A stretch of DNA of 64,000 nucleotides from Corynebacterium bovis DSM 20582 = CIP 54.80 (GTDB lineage: Bacteria; Actinomycetota; Actinomycetes; Mycobacteriales; Mycobacteriaceae). Numbering within the stretch: the first letter of the stretch is position 1; every line of letters starts with the position of its first letter. The translations under genes were made by a program, and so were the position numbers. The notes under the pieces were generated by a model that saw only the letters and a list, made by a program, of their open reading frames with translations, ran no database searches and was not told where the DNA came from. The stretch spans positions 2,356,001-2,420,000 of the forward strand of contig NZ_CP047187.1 of assembly GCF_030408615.1 (NCBI RefSeq), in the 5' to 3' direction. Below are positions 20,749 through 31,825 of this stretch, in pieces.

Positions 20749-21786
20749 TCAGGTGAGGACCGGGATGAGGTACACCGCGATGGCGATGCACAGGATCCAC
20801 AGCACCGCGAGGGACTGGAGCACCCGGTCGCTCAGGGCGGTCTCGTCCGGGGCCCCGCCGTCGCCGCGGTCGACGTCCGCCGCGTACCGGAGGATCGCCA
20901 CGGTGAACGGGACCATCGAGACCTGGTACCAGACCGCGGCGTCCCCGGGGTGCTCCTCGCCCATCTGGAAACCCCACAGCGCGTAGGACAGGACGACGGC
21001 CGTCGCACTGAGCGTCCAGACGAACCGCAGGTAGGTCGGCGTGTAGCTCTCCAGCGACCGGCGGATCTTCGCCCCCGACCGGATCGACAGCTTGAGCTCG
21101 GCGTACCGCTTACCCGCCGCCATGAACAGGGACCCGAACGCCGCGACGAGGAGGAACCACTGCGACAGGTCGATCCCGGCGGCCACACCGCCGCCCATCG
21201 CCCGGAGCATGAACCCCGAGCTCACGAGCGCGATGTCGATGACCGGCTGGTGCTTCCACCCGAAGCAGTAGCCCAGCTGGAGCGCGATGTACACCGCGAT
21301 GACGATCGCCAGCCCCGGCCCGGACGACGCGAGGAAACTCACGCCCACGGCCGCGACGATGAGGATCACCGCCATCGCGTACGCCAGGCCGACGGGGAGC
21401 ACGCCCGCCGCGATGGGGCGGAAGCGCTTCGTCGGGTGCTGGCGGTCCGCGTCGACGTCGCGCGCGTCGTTGATGAGGTAGATCGACGACGCCCCCATGC
21501 AGAACACCACGAAGGCGATGACGACGTCGAGGAGGACCCGGCCCTGGAAGAGCATCTCCCCGCCCGCGGCGGCCGGGGCCGCGACGACGAGGACGTTCTT
21601 CACCCACTGCTTCGGACGGAGGGCCTTGACCATCCCGTCGACGAGGTTGCGGGGCGGCCCCGGGGAGGTCGAGCCCGTCCCGCGGCGCGTCGTCGCGTTC
21701 GTCTCCTCCTCCCACGTGGCCTCGTTCTCGAACCCGGAGGTGTGAGGCTCGGAACCGAGGACCGGATCCTCGTGACTCTCGCTCAT
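20749..21786 (-). CDS. ubiA: UbiA-family decaprenyl-phosphate phosphoribosyltransferase (DPPR synthase)
   Basis: The enzyme joins phosphoribosyl pyrophosphate to decaprenyl phosphate, the first committed step to decaprenyl-phospho-arabinose for arabinogalactan. The 345 residues have a polar N-terminus of about 50 and then eight to nine membrane helices. The prenyltransferase Asp motifs are seen in LINDARDVDADRQHPTKRFRP and in GKRYAELKL near the middle of the protein, with the RPKQWVKN entry motif that marks this subfamily. ATG 21786 follows AAAGGGAAGAG. It is downstream of the PAP2 phosphatase gene that acts on its product and ends at a clear terminator. Confidence 0.95.
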   Translation of the reverse strand: MSESHEDPVLGSEPHTSGFENEATWEEETNATTRRGTGSTSPGPPRNLVDGMVKALRPKQWVKNVLVVAAPAAAGGEMLFQGRVLLDVVIAFVVFCMGASSIYLINDARDVDADRQHPTKRFRPIAAGVLPVGLAYAMAVILIVAAVGVSFLASSGPGLAIVIAVYIALQLGYCFGWKHQPVIDIALVSSGFMLRAMGGGVAAGIDLSQWFLLVAAFGSLFMAAGKRYAELKLSIRSGAKIRRSLESYTPTYLRFVWTLSATAVVLSYALWGFQMGEEHPGDAAVWYQVSMVPFTVAILRYAADVDRGDGGAPDETALSDRVLQSLAVLWILCIAIAVYLIPVLT

Positions 21787-21856
21787 CTCTTCCCTTTCGT
21801 CGTCCGTCACGTGTCTGTGGTCACGCTGCTGTGGTCGCACCGGCTCGCGCCGGGGC

Positions 21857-21945
21857 GGTCGCGCCGTCGGTCACCCCGGGGCGGTCGTGGTCGCGTCGCC
21901 GGTCACTGCGGGCCGGCCGTGGTCGCGCCGCCGGTCACGGCCGCG
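21857..21945. repeat. 32-bp tandem repeat, about three copies
   Basis: Copies starting at 21857, 21889 and 21921 share GGTCGCGCCGCCGGTCAC with small differences. The array fills the gap between the PAP2 gene and ubiA on the minus-strand operon. Confidence 0.75.
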
Positions 21946-21963
21946 CGGCCGCGTCGGCACCGC

Positions 21964-22497
21964 TCAGCGGTCCCCGGCGATCCACGGGCCGAGGACCCGG
22001 GCCGTCACCCGGTCGGCCGCCAGACCGATCAGGGTACCGGCCGCCACGTCCGTCGGGTAGTGCACGCCGAGGACGAGCCGGGACAGGGCCATCGCCGGGA
22101 TCCCGACGAGCGGCGCCCGCGACCCCGTCACCCGCGTCACGCCCGCGAGCGCCGCGCTCGTCGACGTCGCGTGGGAGCTCGGGAAACTGAGCCGGCTCGG
22201 GGTGCCGACGCCCACGCGCACCCGCCGGTCGTGCGGCCGTGGCCGGCGGACGACCCGCTTGACCCCGACGGACACGGCGTGGGCGGCGACCGCGGACACG
22301 CCGACGGACACCCAGCCCCGCCGGCGGCGCCCGTCGAGCGCCGCCCCGGCGGCGGACAGCCCCATCCACCCGAGCGCGTGCTCGCCGAAATGGCTCATCG
22401 CCCGGGCGGTCGCGGTGGCCGTGTCGAACACCCCGGGCCGGGCGGCGAGCGCCGACTGGAGGGACACGAGCAGGTCTGCCTCGCGGCGGTCAGGCAT
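21964..22497 (-). CDS. PAP2-family phosphatase, probable DPPR phosphatase (Rv3807c type)
   Basis: The protein has 177 residues with several membrane helices. The three PAP2 signature blocks are present: KRVVRRPRP, PSSHATS and SRLVLGVHYPTDV (catalytic His residues in the last two). By position between ubiA and glfT2 it corresponds to Rv3807c, proposed to dephosphorylate decaprenyl-phosphoryl-5-phosphoribose made by UbiA. ATG 22497 overlaps the end of glfT2 by 8 nt, so the two are translated together. Confidence 0.9.
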   Translation of the reverse strand: MPDRREADLLVSLQSALAARPGVFDTATATARAMSHFGEHALGWMGLSAAGAALDGRRRRGWVSVGVSAVAAHAVSVGVKRVVRRPRPHDRRVRVGVGTPSRLSFPSSHATSTSAALAGVTRVTGSRAPLVGIPAMALSRLVLGVHYPTDVAAGTLIGLAADRVTARVLGPWIAGDR

Positions 22498-24595
22498 CGA
22501 AGACCCTCCCCCACGCCTCACGGCTCGTGAGCGTCGGGTGCGCGGCCCGGTAGACGGACCGCAGGTCGTCGAACCGCGCGGCGACCTCACGCTGGAGCCG
22601 CGCGGACTCCTTCGCCAGCGCGAGCATCCGCTCCCGGTCCCGCTTGCGGAAGACGACGCCCCGGCCGTCGGCGGTCGTCACCGTCGCCCCGTCGACCCGG
22701 GACAGGCTGAACCACCGGGCCTCGATCGGCGGGAGGTTGACCTGCGGCGCCTCGTGGTGCGCCGGGTCGGCCGGGCGGATGTTGTTCGCCACGGCCTTCG
22801 CGAGGGTCGTGACCTTCGCGCGGAGGCTCAGCGGGATCCGGGTGAGGTGCGCCGGCCCGCCCGTCGGTCCGGGCAGTTCGCTGGCCGAGGGGAGGACGAC
22901 GGCGTCGTCGTACCCCTTCCGCAGGGAGTTGATGCGCGGCAGGGCCGTGTCGAGGATGTCGAACAGCTGGTCGGGGCCCGCGAGGAAGTCCTTCATCGCC
23001 TCGTTCTGGATGGCGACGGTCGAGTACTCCAGGCACAGGAGGTGCTTCGCCGTGGCCTTCGCCATCGACGAGATGATGCCCGTGACCGGCCCCTCGTGCC
23101 GCAGGGCGGCGACGATGAGGCGGTTGCGGAGGTGGAAGTACGCCTGCCAGTCGATCGCGTCGTCCTTGTCGGACCACGCCATGTGCCAGATCGCGATGCC
23201 CGGCCACGAGGCCGTCGGGAAGCCCGCGTCCCCGGCGCGCAGGCCGTACTCGCCGTCGTCCCACTTGATGAACAGCGGCAGGGGCTGGCCGATCGTGTCC
23301 GCGACGACGCGCGGGATCATGCACATCCACCAGCCGTTGTAGTCGACGTCGATGCGCCGGTGCAGGTCACGGGAGGTCAGCAGCTCGCCCGACGGGGTGC
23401 GGCCGTACACGCCGCGGTCCCGGAGCGGGTGGCGGTGGAAGTCGTGGTCGTAGTGGGTGTGGGGGGCGGCGGTCCACATGAACCGGTGGCGGTCGATGAC
23501 CTCGCCCATCGTGTGGAGGTGGCTGCGCTCCTGGAGGTTGAGCATCTGGCCGCCGACGAGCATGGGCGACGCCGCGTACCGCGAGGCCGCGAGCGACCGC
23601 AGCACGGAGTCCGGTTCGATCGCGATGTCGTCGTCCATGTAGAGGATGAACGGGCTGTCCGTGCCGCGCTCCGGGTGGCGGGCCTCGTACATGATCCGGG
23701 AGTAGCCGCCGGAGCCGCCGAGGTTGCCCTGGCGGACGATCCGCAGCCGGTCGCCGAAGTGCTCCGCGACGGCGGGGAACCCGGGCTGGTCGGCGGGGTG
23801 GCGGTCGCCCTGGTCCGGCATGATGACCGCGTCGATGACGCCGTCGACGAGCGGGTCGGAGGACAGCGCCTCCAGGGCCGCGACCGCGTCGGTGGGCCGG
23901 TTGAACGTCGGGATGCCGACGGTCACGCGCGGCTCGGCGACGGGGAGCCGCTCCCCCGGCTGCGCCGTGCGGGTCTCCCCGGTCGCGGGGTCGGTGACGG
24001 TCGCCGGGGAGCGCAGGACCTGGCCCTCCGCCTCCTTCGTCGCGTACCACCCGGCGGCGTGCAGCGTCGTCTCCGACTCGCAGGTGATGTCGAACCAGAT
24101 CCAGCCGCCGTCCTCGAACGGGGCGAGGGAGACGACGAACTCCGCGACGCCCCGGCCGCTGTCGTCGACGGCGACGATCCCGCCGTCGACGGCGATGCGG
24201 GAGCCGTCGATCTTCGACCGGTAGACGTCCACGCGGGCGTCACCGGTGAGCTCGACGCGGAGGAGCACCTCGTCCAGCTGCGACCAGCGCCGCCAGTAGG
24301 AGGCGGGGAACGCGTTGAAGTAGGACTCGAAGCTCACCTCCGTCCCGCCGGGGATGACGGCCTCGGTCCGCGAGACCGCGGAGACGCGGCCGGGCGTCGA
24401 CTCGTTCTCCACGATGTACAGCGAGCGCACGTCGCGCGGCTCACCGCGCTTCGGCAGGATCACCCGGGCGAGGCGGGTGGGGTCAAACTGGGTGTTCAGA
24501 CTGTGTCCAGACATGGGCGTGTGCGCCGACCTCCGTGTAGACGTGTGTGCGCCGGTAGCCGAGTGCGCACCAGCGGGCGCGTGTGCGTCAGCCAT
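22490..24595 (-). CDS. glfT2: Galactofuranosyltransferase GlfT2
   Basis: GlfT2 polymerises the arabinogalactan galactan with alternating beta-1,5 and beta-1,6 galactofuranose from UDP-Galf. From ATG 24595 it has 701 residues. An N-terminal beta-sandwich (about 50-230) precedes a GT-A domain with GIPTFNRP, RQGNLGGSGGYSR, the metal-binding YMDDDIAIE and the acceptor-site KWDDGEYGLR with IWHMAW. The first 27 residues are Ala/His-rich and poorly conserved; ATG 24514 is an alternative start just before SGHSLNTQFD. It is separated from its substrate enzyme glf by the ugp operon, unlike the usual adjacency. Confidence 0.95.
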   Translation of the reverse strand: MADAHAPAGAHSATGAHTSTRRSAHTPMSGHSLNTQFDPTRLARVILPKRGEPRDVRSLYIVENESTPGRVSAVSRTEAVIPGGTEVSFESYFNAFPASYWRRWSQLDEVLLRVELTGDARVDVYRSKIDGSRIAVDGGIVAVDDSGRGVAEFVVSLAPFEDGGWIWFDITCESETTLHAAGWYATKEAEGQVLRSPATVTDPATGETRTAQPGERLPVAEPRVTVGIPTFNRPTDAVAALEALSSDPLVDGVIDAVIMPDQGDRHPADQPGFPAVAEHFGDRLRIVRQGNLGGSGGYSRIMYEARHPERGTDSPFILYMDDDIAIEPDSVLRSLAASRYAASPMLVGGQMLNLQERSHLHTMGEVIDRHRFMWTAAPHTHYDHDFHRHPLRDRGVYGRTPSGELLTSRDLHRRIDVDYNGWWMCMIPRVVADTIGQPLPLFIKWDDGEYGLRAGDAGFPTASWPGIAIWHMAWSDKDDAIDWQAYFHLRNRLIVAALRHEGPVTGIISSMAKATAKHLLCLEYSTVAIQNEAMKDFLAGPDQLFDILDTALPRINSLRKGYDDAVVLPSASELPGPTGGPAHLTRIPLSLRAKVTTLAKAVANNIRPADPAHHEAPQVNLPPIEARWFSLSRVDGATVTTADGRGVVFRKRDRERMLALAKESARLQREVAARFDDLRSVYRAAHPTLTSREAWGRVFDA

Positions 24596-24781
24596 TATCC
24601 ACCATGCCCGGCCCGCCCGCCGGTCACGCCACGCGCCCACCCGGGGGCCGCGGGTCGTGCGGCGGGTCATGCGGGGCTCGGCGGGGGGCCGGCGGCGGGT
24701 CGGCGGTGTCGGGCGCGCGGCGGGTCATCCCCGGCCCGGCGGCGCCGGCACGCGGCCGACCCGCGGCTGCTCGTCCGCGGC

Positions 24782-25906
<1,125 letters not shown>

Positions 25907-25937
25907 GACGTGCCTTTCTGGGGTGCGGTGGGGTGGG

Positions 25938-27317
25938 TCAGAGCTTCGGCTTGATGTCCCGGTCGAACGTCGCCTGCAGCTCGTCGGTGACCCGGGAGAG
26001 CTCGCCGCGGACGTCCTTGTCGGTCGTCGCCAGCGTCTCCAGCACGGCCCCGATGGACTGGTCGCCGCCGCCGATGAACACGCGGGCGTTGTCCTGCGGG
26101 CGGGTCGTCGGCAGCTGTTCGGTGGCGGTCCGGTAGTTCGGGTTGTCCGCCATGAACGCCTTCTGCTCCGGGTCGTCGGCGGCGGTGGTGCGGACGGGCA
26201 TGTACCCGACCTGCCGGGACCAGTAGGCGGTGTTCGCCGGGTTGGTCACGAAGTCGATGAAGGTCACGGCGTTGCGCTTGCGCTCGTCGGAGATGTTCGA
26301 CGGGACCGCGAGCCCGGAGCCGCCGGTCGGGCAGCCGCCCTGCCCGGTGGGGTTGGGGAGGAAGGCGGTGCCGACGGGGAACGTCGCGTTCTTCGTGATG
26401 CCCGACAGGTCGCCGGTCGACGCGACGGTCGAGGCGAGCAGCCCGGCGGAGAAGTCGCTGGCGAGGTCCTTGCTCACGGTCGCCCACCCGTCGCGGACGC
26501 TGGACCGGAGCCACTGGACGGCCTTGACGGTCTCGTCGGAGTCGAGGGTGAGGTCCCAGCCCCGGGAGTACGCCCCGCCCATCGTCCACAGGGCGCCCTC
26601 GAAGGTCCAGGACATGTAGTTCTTCGCGTCGCCCCAGCCGTGGGCGCGCCGGTTGCCGTCGAGACCCCCCTGGAGTTTCGCGCCCCAGTCGGCCATCTCC
26701 TGCCAGCTCGTCGGCCCGCGGTCGGGCAGGCCGGCGGCGGACCAGGCGTCCTTGTTGTAGTAGAACAGCGGCGTCGACCGGGCGAAGGGCATGGCGTAGT
26801 GGCCGTCGCGGAAGGAGTAGTCGTCGTAGAGGGACGGCACGAACGTCGAGGTGTCGATGCCGTTGTCCTTCGCCAGGGCGCCGATGTCCGTGATCTGCCC
26901 GGTGAGCGCGAAGTTGAACCACCACACGTCGGAGAGCAGCACGACGTCCGGCAGGTCGCCGCCGGAGAGCGCGGCGTTGAACTTCTGGGCGGTCTCGGCG
27001 TAGTTCTTGCCCGCGTCGACGAGGTTGACGGTGATGTCCGGGTGCTTCTCCCGGAACCGCCGGATGAGCTCCTGCTCGACCTCCTTCGACGTGCCCGGGT
27101 GGGAGGACCACCAGGTGATCGTGTTCGCGTCGCCGCCCTGGACGGTGGTCCCGCCGGTCCCGGCGCAGGCGCTGAGGGCCAGGCCGGCGCCGGTGAGGCC
27201 GGCGAGGGCGAGGAAGCTGCGGCGGCTCAGGCCGCGGGGGGCGGGGCCGGGGGCGGCGGTCGCGGGGTCGGTGACGGTCGCGGTGCTCCGGTGGAGGGGT
27301 GACGACGGGACGTTCAT
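25938..27317 (-). CDS. ugpB: Solute-binding lipoprotein, UgpB type
   Basis: The protein has 459 residues. It carries a twin-arginine motif (SRRSFLALAG, 31-40) and a lipobox (LSAC, Cys51), so it is probably a Tat-exported lipoprotein. The binding protein fold of cluster D is shown by ITWWSSHPGTSKEVEQE, LPDVVLLSDVWWFNFAL and MPFARSTPLFYYNKDAW, the last two close to UgpB proteins that bind glycerol-3-phosphate or glycerophosphodiesters. Specificity is inferred. GAAAGGACAGACC precedes the start. A 10-bp stem hairpin lies in the 151-nt gap after ugpE. Confidence 0.92.
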   Translation of the reverse strand: MNVPSSPLHRSTATVTDPATAAPGPAPRGLSRRSFLALAGLTGAGLALSACAGTGGTTVQGGDANTITWWSSHPGTSKEVEQELIRRFREKHPDITVNLVDAGKNYAETAQKFNAALSGGDLPDVVLLSDVWWFNFALTGQITDIGALAKDNGIDTSTFVPSLYDDYSFRDGHYAMPFARSTPLFYYNKDAWSAAGLPDRGPTSWQEMADWGAKLQGGLDGNRRAHGWGDAKNYMSWTFEGALWTMGGAYSRGWDLTLDSDETVKAVQWLRSSVRDGWATVSKDLASDFSAGLLASTVASTGDLSGITKNATFPVGTAFLPNPTGQGGCPTGGSGLAVPSNISDERKRNAVTFIDFVTNPANTAYWSRQVGYMPVRTTAADDPEQKAFMADNPNYRTATEQLPTTRPQDNARVFIGGGDQSIGAVLETLATTDKDVRGELSRVTDELQATFDRDIKPKL

Positions 27318-27410
27318 GTGGTCTGTCCTTTCGGGGTGTGGGGGACGTCGGTGCGGTGACGTCGGGGTGGGGACGGGGTGTGTGGGTGGGCGGGGGTCCT
27401 CGCGGGGCTC

Positions 27411-27433
27411 GCCGGCGGGCCGGGCCCGCCGGC
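27411..27433. repeat. Perfect 10-bp inverted repeat between ugpE and ugpB
   Basis: GCCGGCGGGC-CGG-GCCCGCCGGC folds into a 10-bp stem with a 3-nt loop, 36 nt after the ugpE stop on the minus strand. No T run follows. It may set the relative mRNA level of the binding protein. Confidence 0.5.
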
Positions 27434-27468
27434 GGGACGGGGTCGGTGCCGGGTGGGCCGGCGGGCGG

Positions 27469-28314
27469 TCAGCCCTTGACCGCGCCGCTGGTCAGGCCCT
27501 TGATCATGTACTTCTGGAGCGCGACGAAGAGGACGAGGACGGGGAGCATGCTCAGCACCGTCGCCGCCATGACCGGGCCCCAGTTCGTCACGCCGTCGCT
27601 GTTCTGGAGCATCGTCAGGCCGACGGGCAGCGGCGCGACGGCCTCGGTGTCGGACATGAGGAAGGGCCACAGGTACTGGTTCCACTCGTTGACGACGGTG
27701 ATCATGGAGAACGCCACGAGCGTCGGGAGGGAGACCGGCAGCAGCACGCGGACGAGCAGGGTCATCGGACCGGCCCCGTCGATCCGCGCCGCCTCGACGA
27801 GCTCCCGGGGCAGGGACATGAAGTGGTTGCGCATGAGGAACGTGCCGAAGGCGATCCCCGCGAGCGGGAGGATGACGCCCTGGAAGGTGTTCCGCCAGCC
27901 GAGCTGCGCGACGAGCGCGTAGTTGGAGATGACGGTGACCTCCGGCGGGACCATGAGCGCGGCGATGACCACGATGAACACGATGTTCCGGCCCGGGAAA
28001 CGGAGGATCGCCAGGGCGTAGGCAGAGAGCACGCCGAGCGTGATCTTGATGGCGCACAGCACCGCCGTGATGATGACCGAGTTCAGCAGGTACCGGCCGA
28101 ACGGCACGGAGGTCACGGCGTCGCGGTAGTTCCCCGGCGCCCAGTGCGGCGGCCACCACGTCGCGGGCGAGGTGTAGATGTCCGCCCGGAGCTTGAACGA
28201 GGAGATGAGGGTCCAGTACAGCGCCCCGCCGACGAACAGCAGGGCGAGGATCATCGCCACGCAGCCCGCGATGAAGCGCACCCGGCTCTGACCGGGGTCG
28301 GTGGTCGGGGTCAC
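27469..28314 (-). CDS. ugpE: ABC importer permease, UgpE type
   Basis: The protein has 281 residues and six membrane helices, starting at GTG 28314, which overlaps the ugpA TGA. The permease EAA loop, which docks on the ATPase, reads ELVEAARIDGAGPMTLLVRV. The C-terminal KYMIKGLTSGAVKG is typical of CUT1 second permeases. Together with UgpA it forms the membrane channel. Confidence 0.94.
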   Translation of the reverse strand: MTPTTDPGQSRVRFIAGCVAMILALLFVGGALYWTLISSFKLRADIYTSPATWWPPHWAPGNYRDAVTSVPFGRYLLNSVIITAVLCAIKITLGVLSAYALAILRFPGRNIVFIVVIAALMVPPEVTVISNYALVAQLGWRNTFQGVILPLAGIAFGTFLMRNHFMSLPRELVEAARIDGAGPMTLLVRVLLPVSLPTLVAFSMITVVNEWNQYLWPFLMSDTEAVAPLPVGLTMLQNSDGVTNWGPVMAATVLSMLPVLVLFVALQKYMIKGLTSGAVKG

Positions 28315-29324
28315 TGCGCTGTCCTCCTGTCCATGACGCGGACCTGGATGACGGTCACGACGAGGAGCACGACGAAGAGCACGGTCGCGACCGCGGCACC
28401 GTACCCGGCGCGGAAGTTCACGAAACTCTCGCGGTACACCTGGAACACCAGGGTCGTCGTGCCGTCGCCCCGGGGCCCGCCGGCGGTCATGACGTTGATG
28501 ATGTCGAACACCTGCACGGAGTTGAGCAGGATGGTGATCATGAGGAAGAACGTCGTCGGCCGGAGCTGCGGGAGCGTCACCCGGCGGAAGGCGGCCCACC
28601 GGCCCGCGCCGTCGATCTGCGCGGCCTCCGCGAGGTCCCGGGACAGGCCCTGGACGGCGGCGAGGTAGATGACGAACGCGTAGCCGAGGTTCTTCCACAC
28701 GAACGCGAAGGTCACCATGACCAGCGCCCACGCCGGGTCGCCGTACCAGTCCGGCCCCTCCACCCCGAGGCGGCGCAGCAGGTCGTTGACCATGCCGAAG
28801 TTCGGGTCGAAGACGAACTGGAGGGAGATGCCGACCGCCGCCCCGGAGATGACGAACGGGGCGAAGATGACGCCCCGGACGAGGTTCCGCCCGGGCAGCC
28901 GCTGGTCCAGCAGCAGCGCGAGGACGAGGCCGAGGATCATCGACCCGGCGACGGCGAACACGGTGAAGAACACGGTGTTCCCGACGATCCGCGGGGTGTC
29001 CGGGCGGGTGAACCACTCCACGTAGTTCTTCACGCCGATGAACGTCGACGTCGGCGACGAGATGTTCCAGTCGAAGAAGGACAGGCGGATGTTGTCCAGC
29101 AGCGGCCGGTAGGTGAACACCCCGAGGAGGATGAGGTTCGGGGCGAGGAGGACGACGGCGAGGAGGCTCTCCCTGCCGTTCCACCGCCCGGCGCGGCGCG
29201 TCGACCGGCCGGCGGCGGGGGCCGGGGCGGCGGCCCCGGCGGCGGCGACCGGGGTGGCGGCGCCGGTGGGGACCGGGGTGACGGTCCCGGGGTGTCCCCT
29301 GTTCGGGGACCCTGAATCGGTCAT
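28311..29324 (-). CDS. ugpA: ABC importer permease, UgpA type
   Basis: The protein has 337 residues. The first 50 are a Pro/Ala/Thr-rich cytoplasmic extension, followed by six membrane helices beginning with LLAVVLLAPNLILLGVFTYRP. The EAA loop is DLAEAAQIDGAGRWAAFRRVTLPQL (only the core given). It is the first gene of ugpA-ugpE-ugpB-ugpC, the same order as in C. glutamicum. A perfect 16-bp palindrome lies 15 bp upstream of the start codon. Confidence 0.94.
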   Translation of the reverse strand: MTDSGSPNRGHPGTVTPVPTGAATPVAAAGAAAPAPAAGRSTRRAGRWNGRESLLAVVLLAPNLILLGVFTYRPLLDNIRLSFFDWNISSPTSTFIGVKNYVEWFTRPDTPRIVGNTVFFTVFAVAGSMILGLVLALLLDQRLPGRNLVRGVIFAPFVISGAAVGISLQFVFDPNFGMVNDLLRRLGVEGPDWYGDPAWALVMVTFAFVWKNLGYAFVIYLAAVQGLSRDLAEAAQIDGAGRWAAFRRVTLPQLRPTTFFLMITILLNSVQVFDIINVMTAGGPRGDGTTTLVFQVYRESFVNFRAGYGAAVATVLFVVLLVVTVIQVRVMDRRTAQ

Positions 29325-29338
29325 GTGACGTGACCCTA

Positions 29339-29354
29339 TGTTCCCCGGGGAACA
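29339..29354. promoter_or_regulatory. Perfect 16-bp palindrome upstream of ugpA
   Basis: TGTTCCCCGGGGAACA reads the same on both strands and sits between the glf stop (29417) and the ugpA start (29324). Length and position suit the operator of a homodimeric repressor. The sequence does not match the GlxR consensus. Confidence 0.55.
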
Positions 29355-29416
29355 CACGTGTGGAGCGCCGGTGAATTCAGCGGGAACAGCCCGGGAACGG
29401 GAGGTGACGCCGCGGG

Positions 29417-30947
<1,531 letters not shown>

Positions 30948-31688
30948 ATGGGTGGACCGGAGGTACTGGCCTGGGAATTCGCCGGGACGGCGCTGCTGCT
31001 GCTCCTCGGCAACGGTGTGTGCGCGGCCAACACGCTCCGCGCCTCCGCCGCCCACGGCACCGGGTGGAACCTCATCGCCGCCGGCTGGGGGCTGGCGGTG
31101 TTCGTCGGTGCGAGCGTGGCCGACCCCACCGGCGGGCACCTCAACCCCGCGGTGACCCTCGCCCTCGCCGTGAAGGGGGACCTCGCGTGGGGGCTGGTCC
31201 CCTGGTACGTCGCCGGGCAGATGCTCGGCGCGATGGTCGGCGCCGGCCTGGCGTGGGCCGCGTTCCGGCAGCTCTTCGACGCCGAGGCCCGGGAGGACTC
31301 CCCCGCGGACGTCGGGCCGGTGTTCTTCACCGTCCCGGTCGGGCCACGCAACGGGTGGAACGCGGTGACCGAGTTCATCGCCACCGCCGTGCTGCTGGCG
31401 TTCGTGCTGCTCGGGCCGTCGGGCGGGGACACCGGGCCGCTGGCGTACCTCGGTGTCGCCGCGGTGATCGTCGCGGTCGGCGCGTCCCTGGGGTCGCCGA
31501 CGGGCTACGCGATCAACCCCGTGCGCGACCTCGGGCCGCGCATCATGTACGCGTTCGTCCTGCCGTTGGGCCGGCTCCGCCGCCCCGGGTCCGCGCGGTG
31601 GGGCTACGCCTGGGTGCCGGTCGTCGCGCCGCTGGTGGCGGCCGTCGTCCTCGGGGTCGTCGCGCGGGTCGCCGTCGGCGCGGCGTGA
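30948..31688 (+). CDS. glpF: MIP-family channel, glycerol facilitator-like (GlpF)
   Basis: The protein has 246 residues and six membrane helices with two half-helix loops. The first NPA box is GGHLNPAVTLALAV. The second is YAINPVRDLGPRIM, where NPA is replaced by NPV and the following Arg-Asp is typical of glycerol facilitators rather than water channels. ATG 30948 has an AGAGGAG site 7 nt upstream. It opens a plus-strand unit divergent from glf. A role in glycerol entry is inferred; no glpK or glpD is adjacent. Confidence 0.9.
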   Translation: MGGPEVLAWEFAGTALLLLLGNGVCAANTLRASAAHGTGWNLIAAGWGLAVFVGASVADPTGGHLNPAVTLALAVKGDLAWGLVPWYVAGQMLGAMVGAGLAWAAFRQLFDAEAREDSPADVGPVFFTVPVGPRNGWNAVTEFIATAVLLAFVLLGPSGGDTGPLAYLGVAAVIVAVGASLGSPTGYAINPVRDLGPRIMYAFVLPLGRLRRPGSARWGYAWVPVVAPLVAAVVLGVVARVAVGAA

Positions 31689-31812
31689 CGCCGGCGGCGC
31701 CGGCACAGCGCGCCGCGCGGACACAACGCACCTCGTGCACCCAGCACCCCGCGTAGACACGGGACCCCGCGCACGACGCACGCACTGCCCGGACCACCGC
31801 GCGGAAAAGTCC

Positions 31813-31818
31813 TAGCAT
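31813..31818 (+). promoter_or_regulatory. -10 box TAGCAT, leaderless promoter of MDR oxidoreductase
   Basis: TAGCAT is followed by exactly 7 nt (GGCGGCC) and ATG 31826. Confidence 0.5.
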
Positions 31819-31825
31819 GGCGGCC

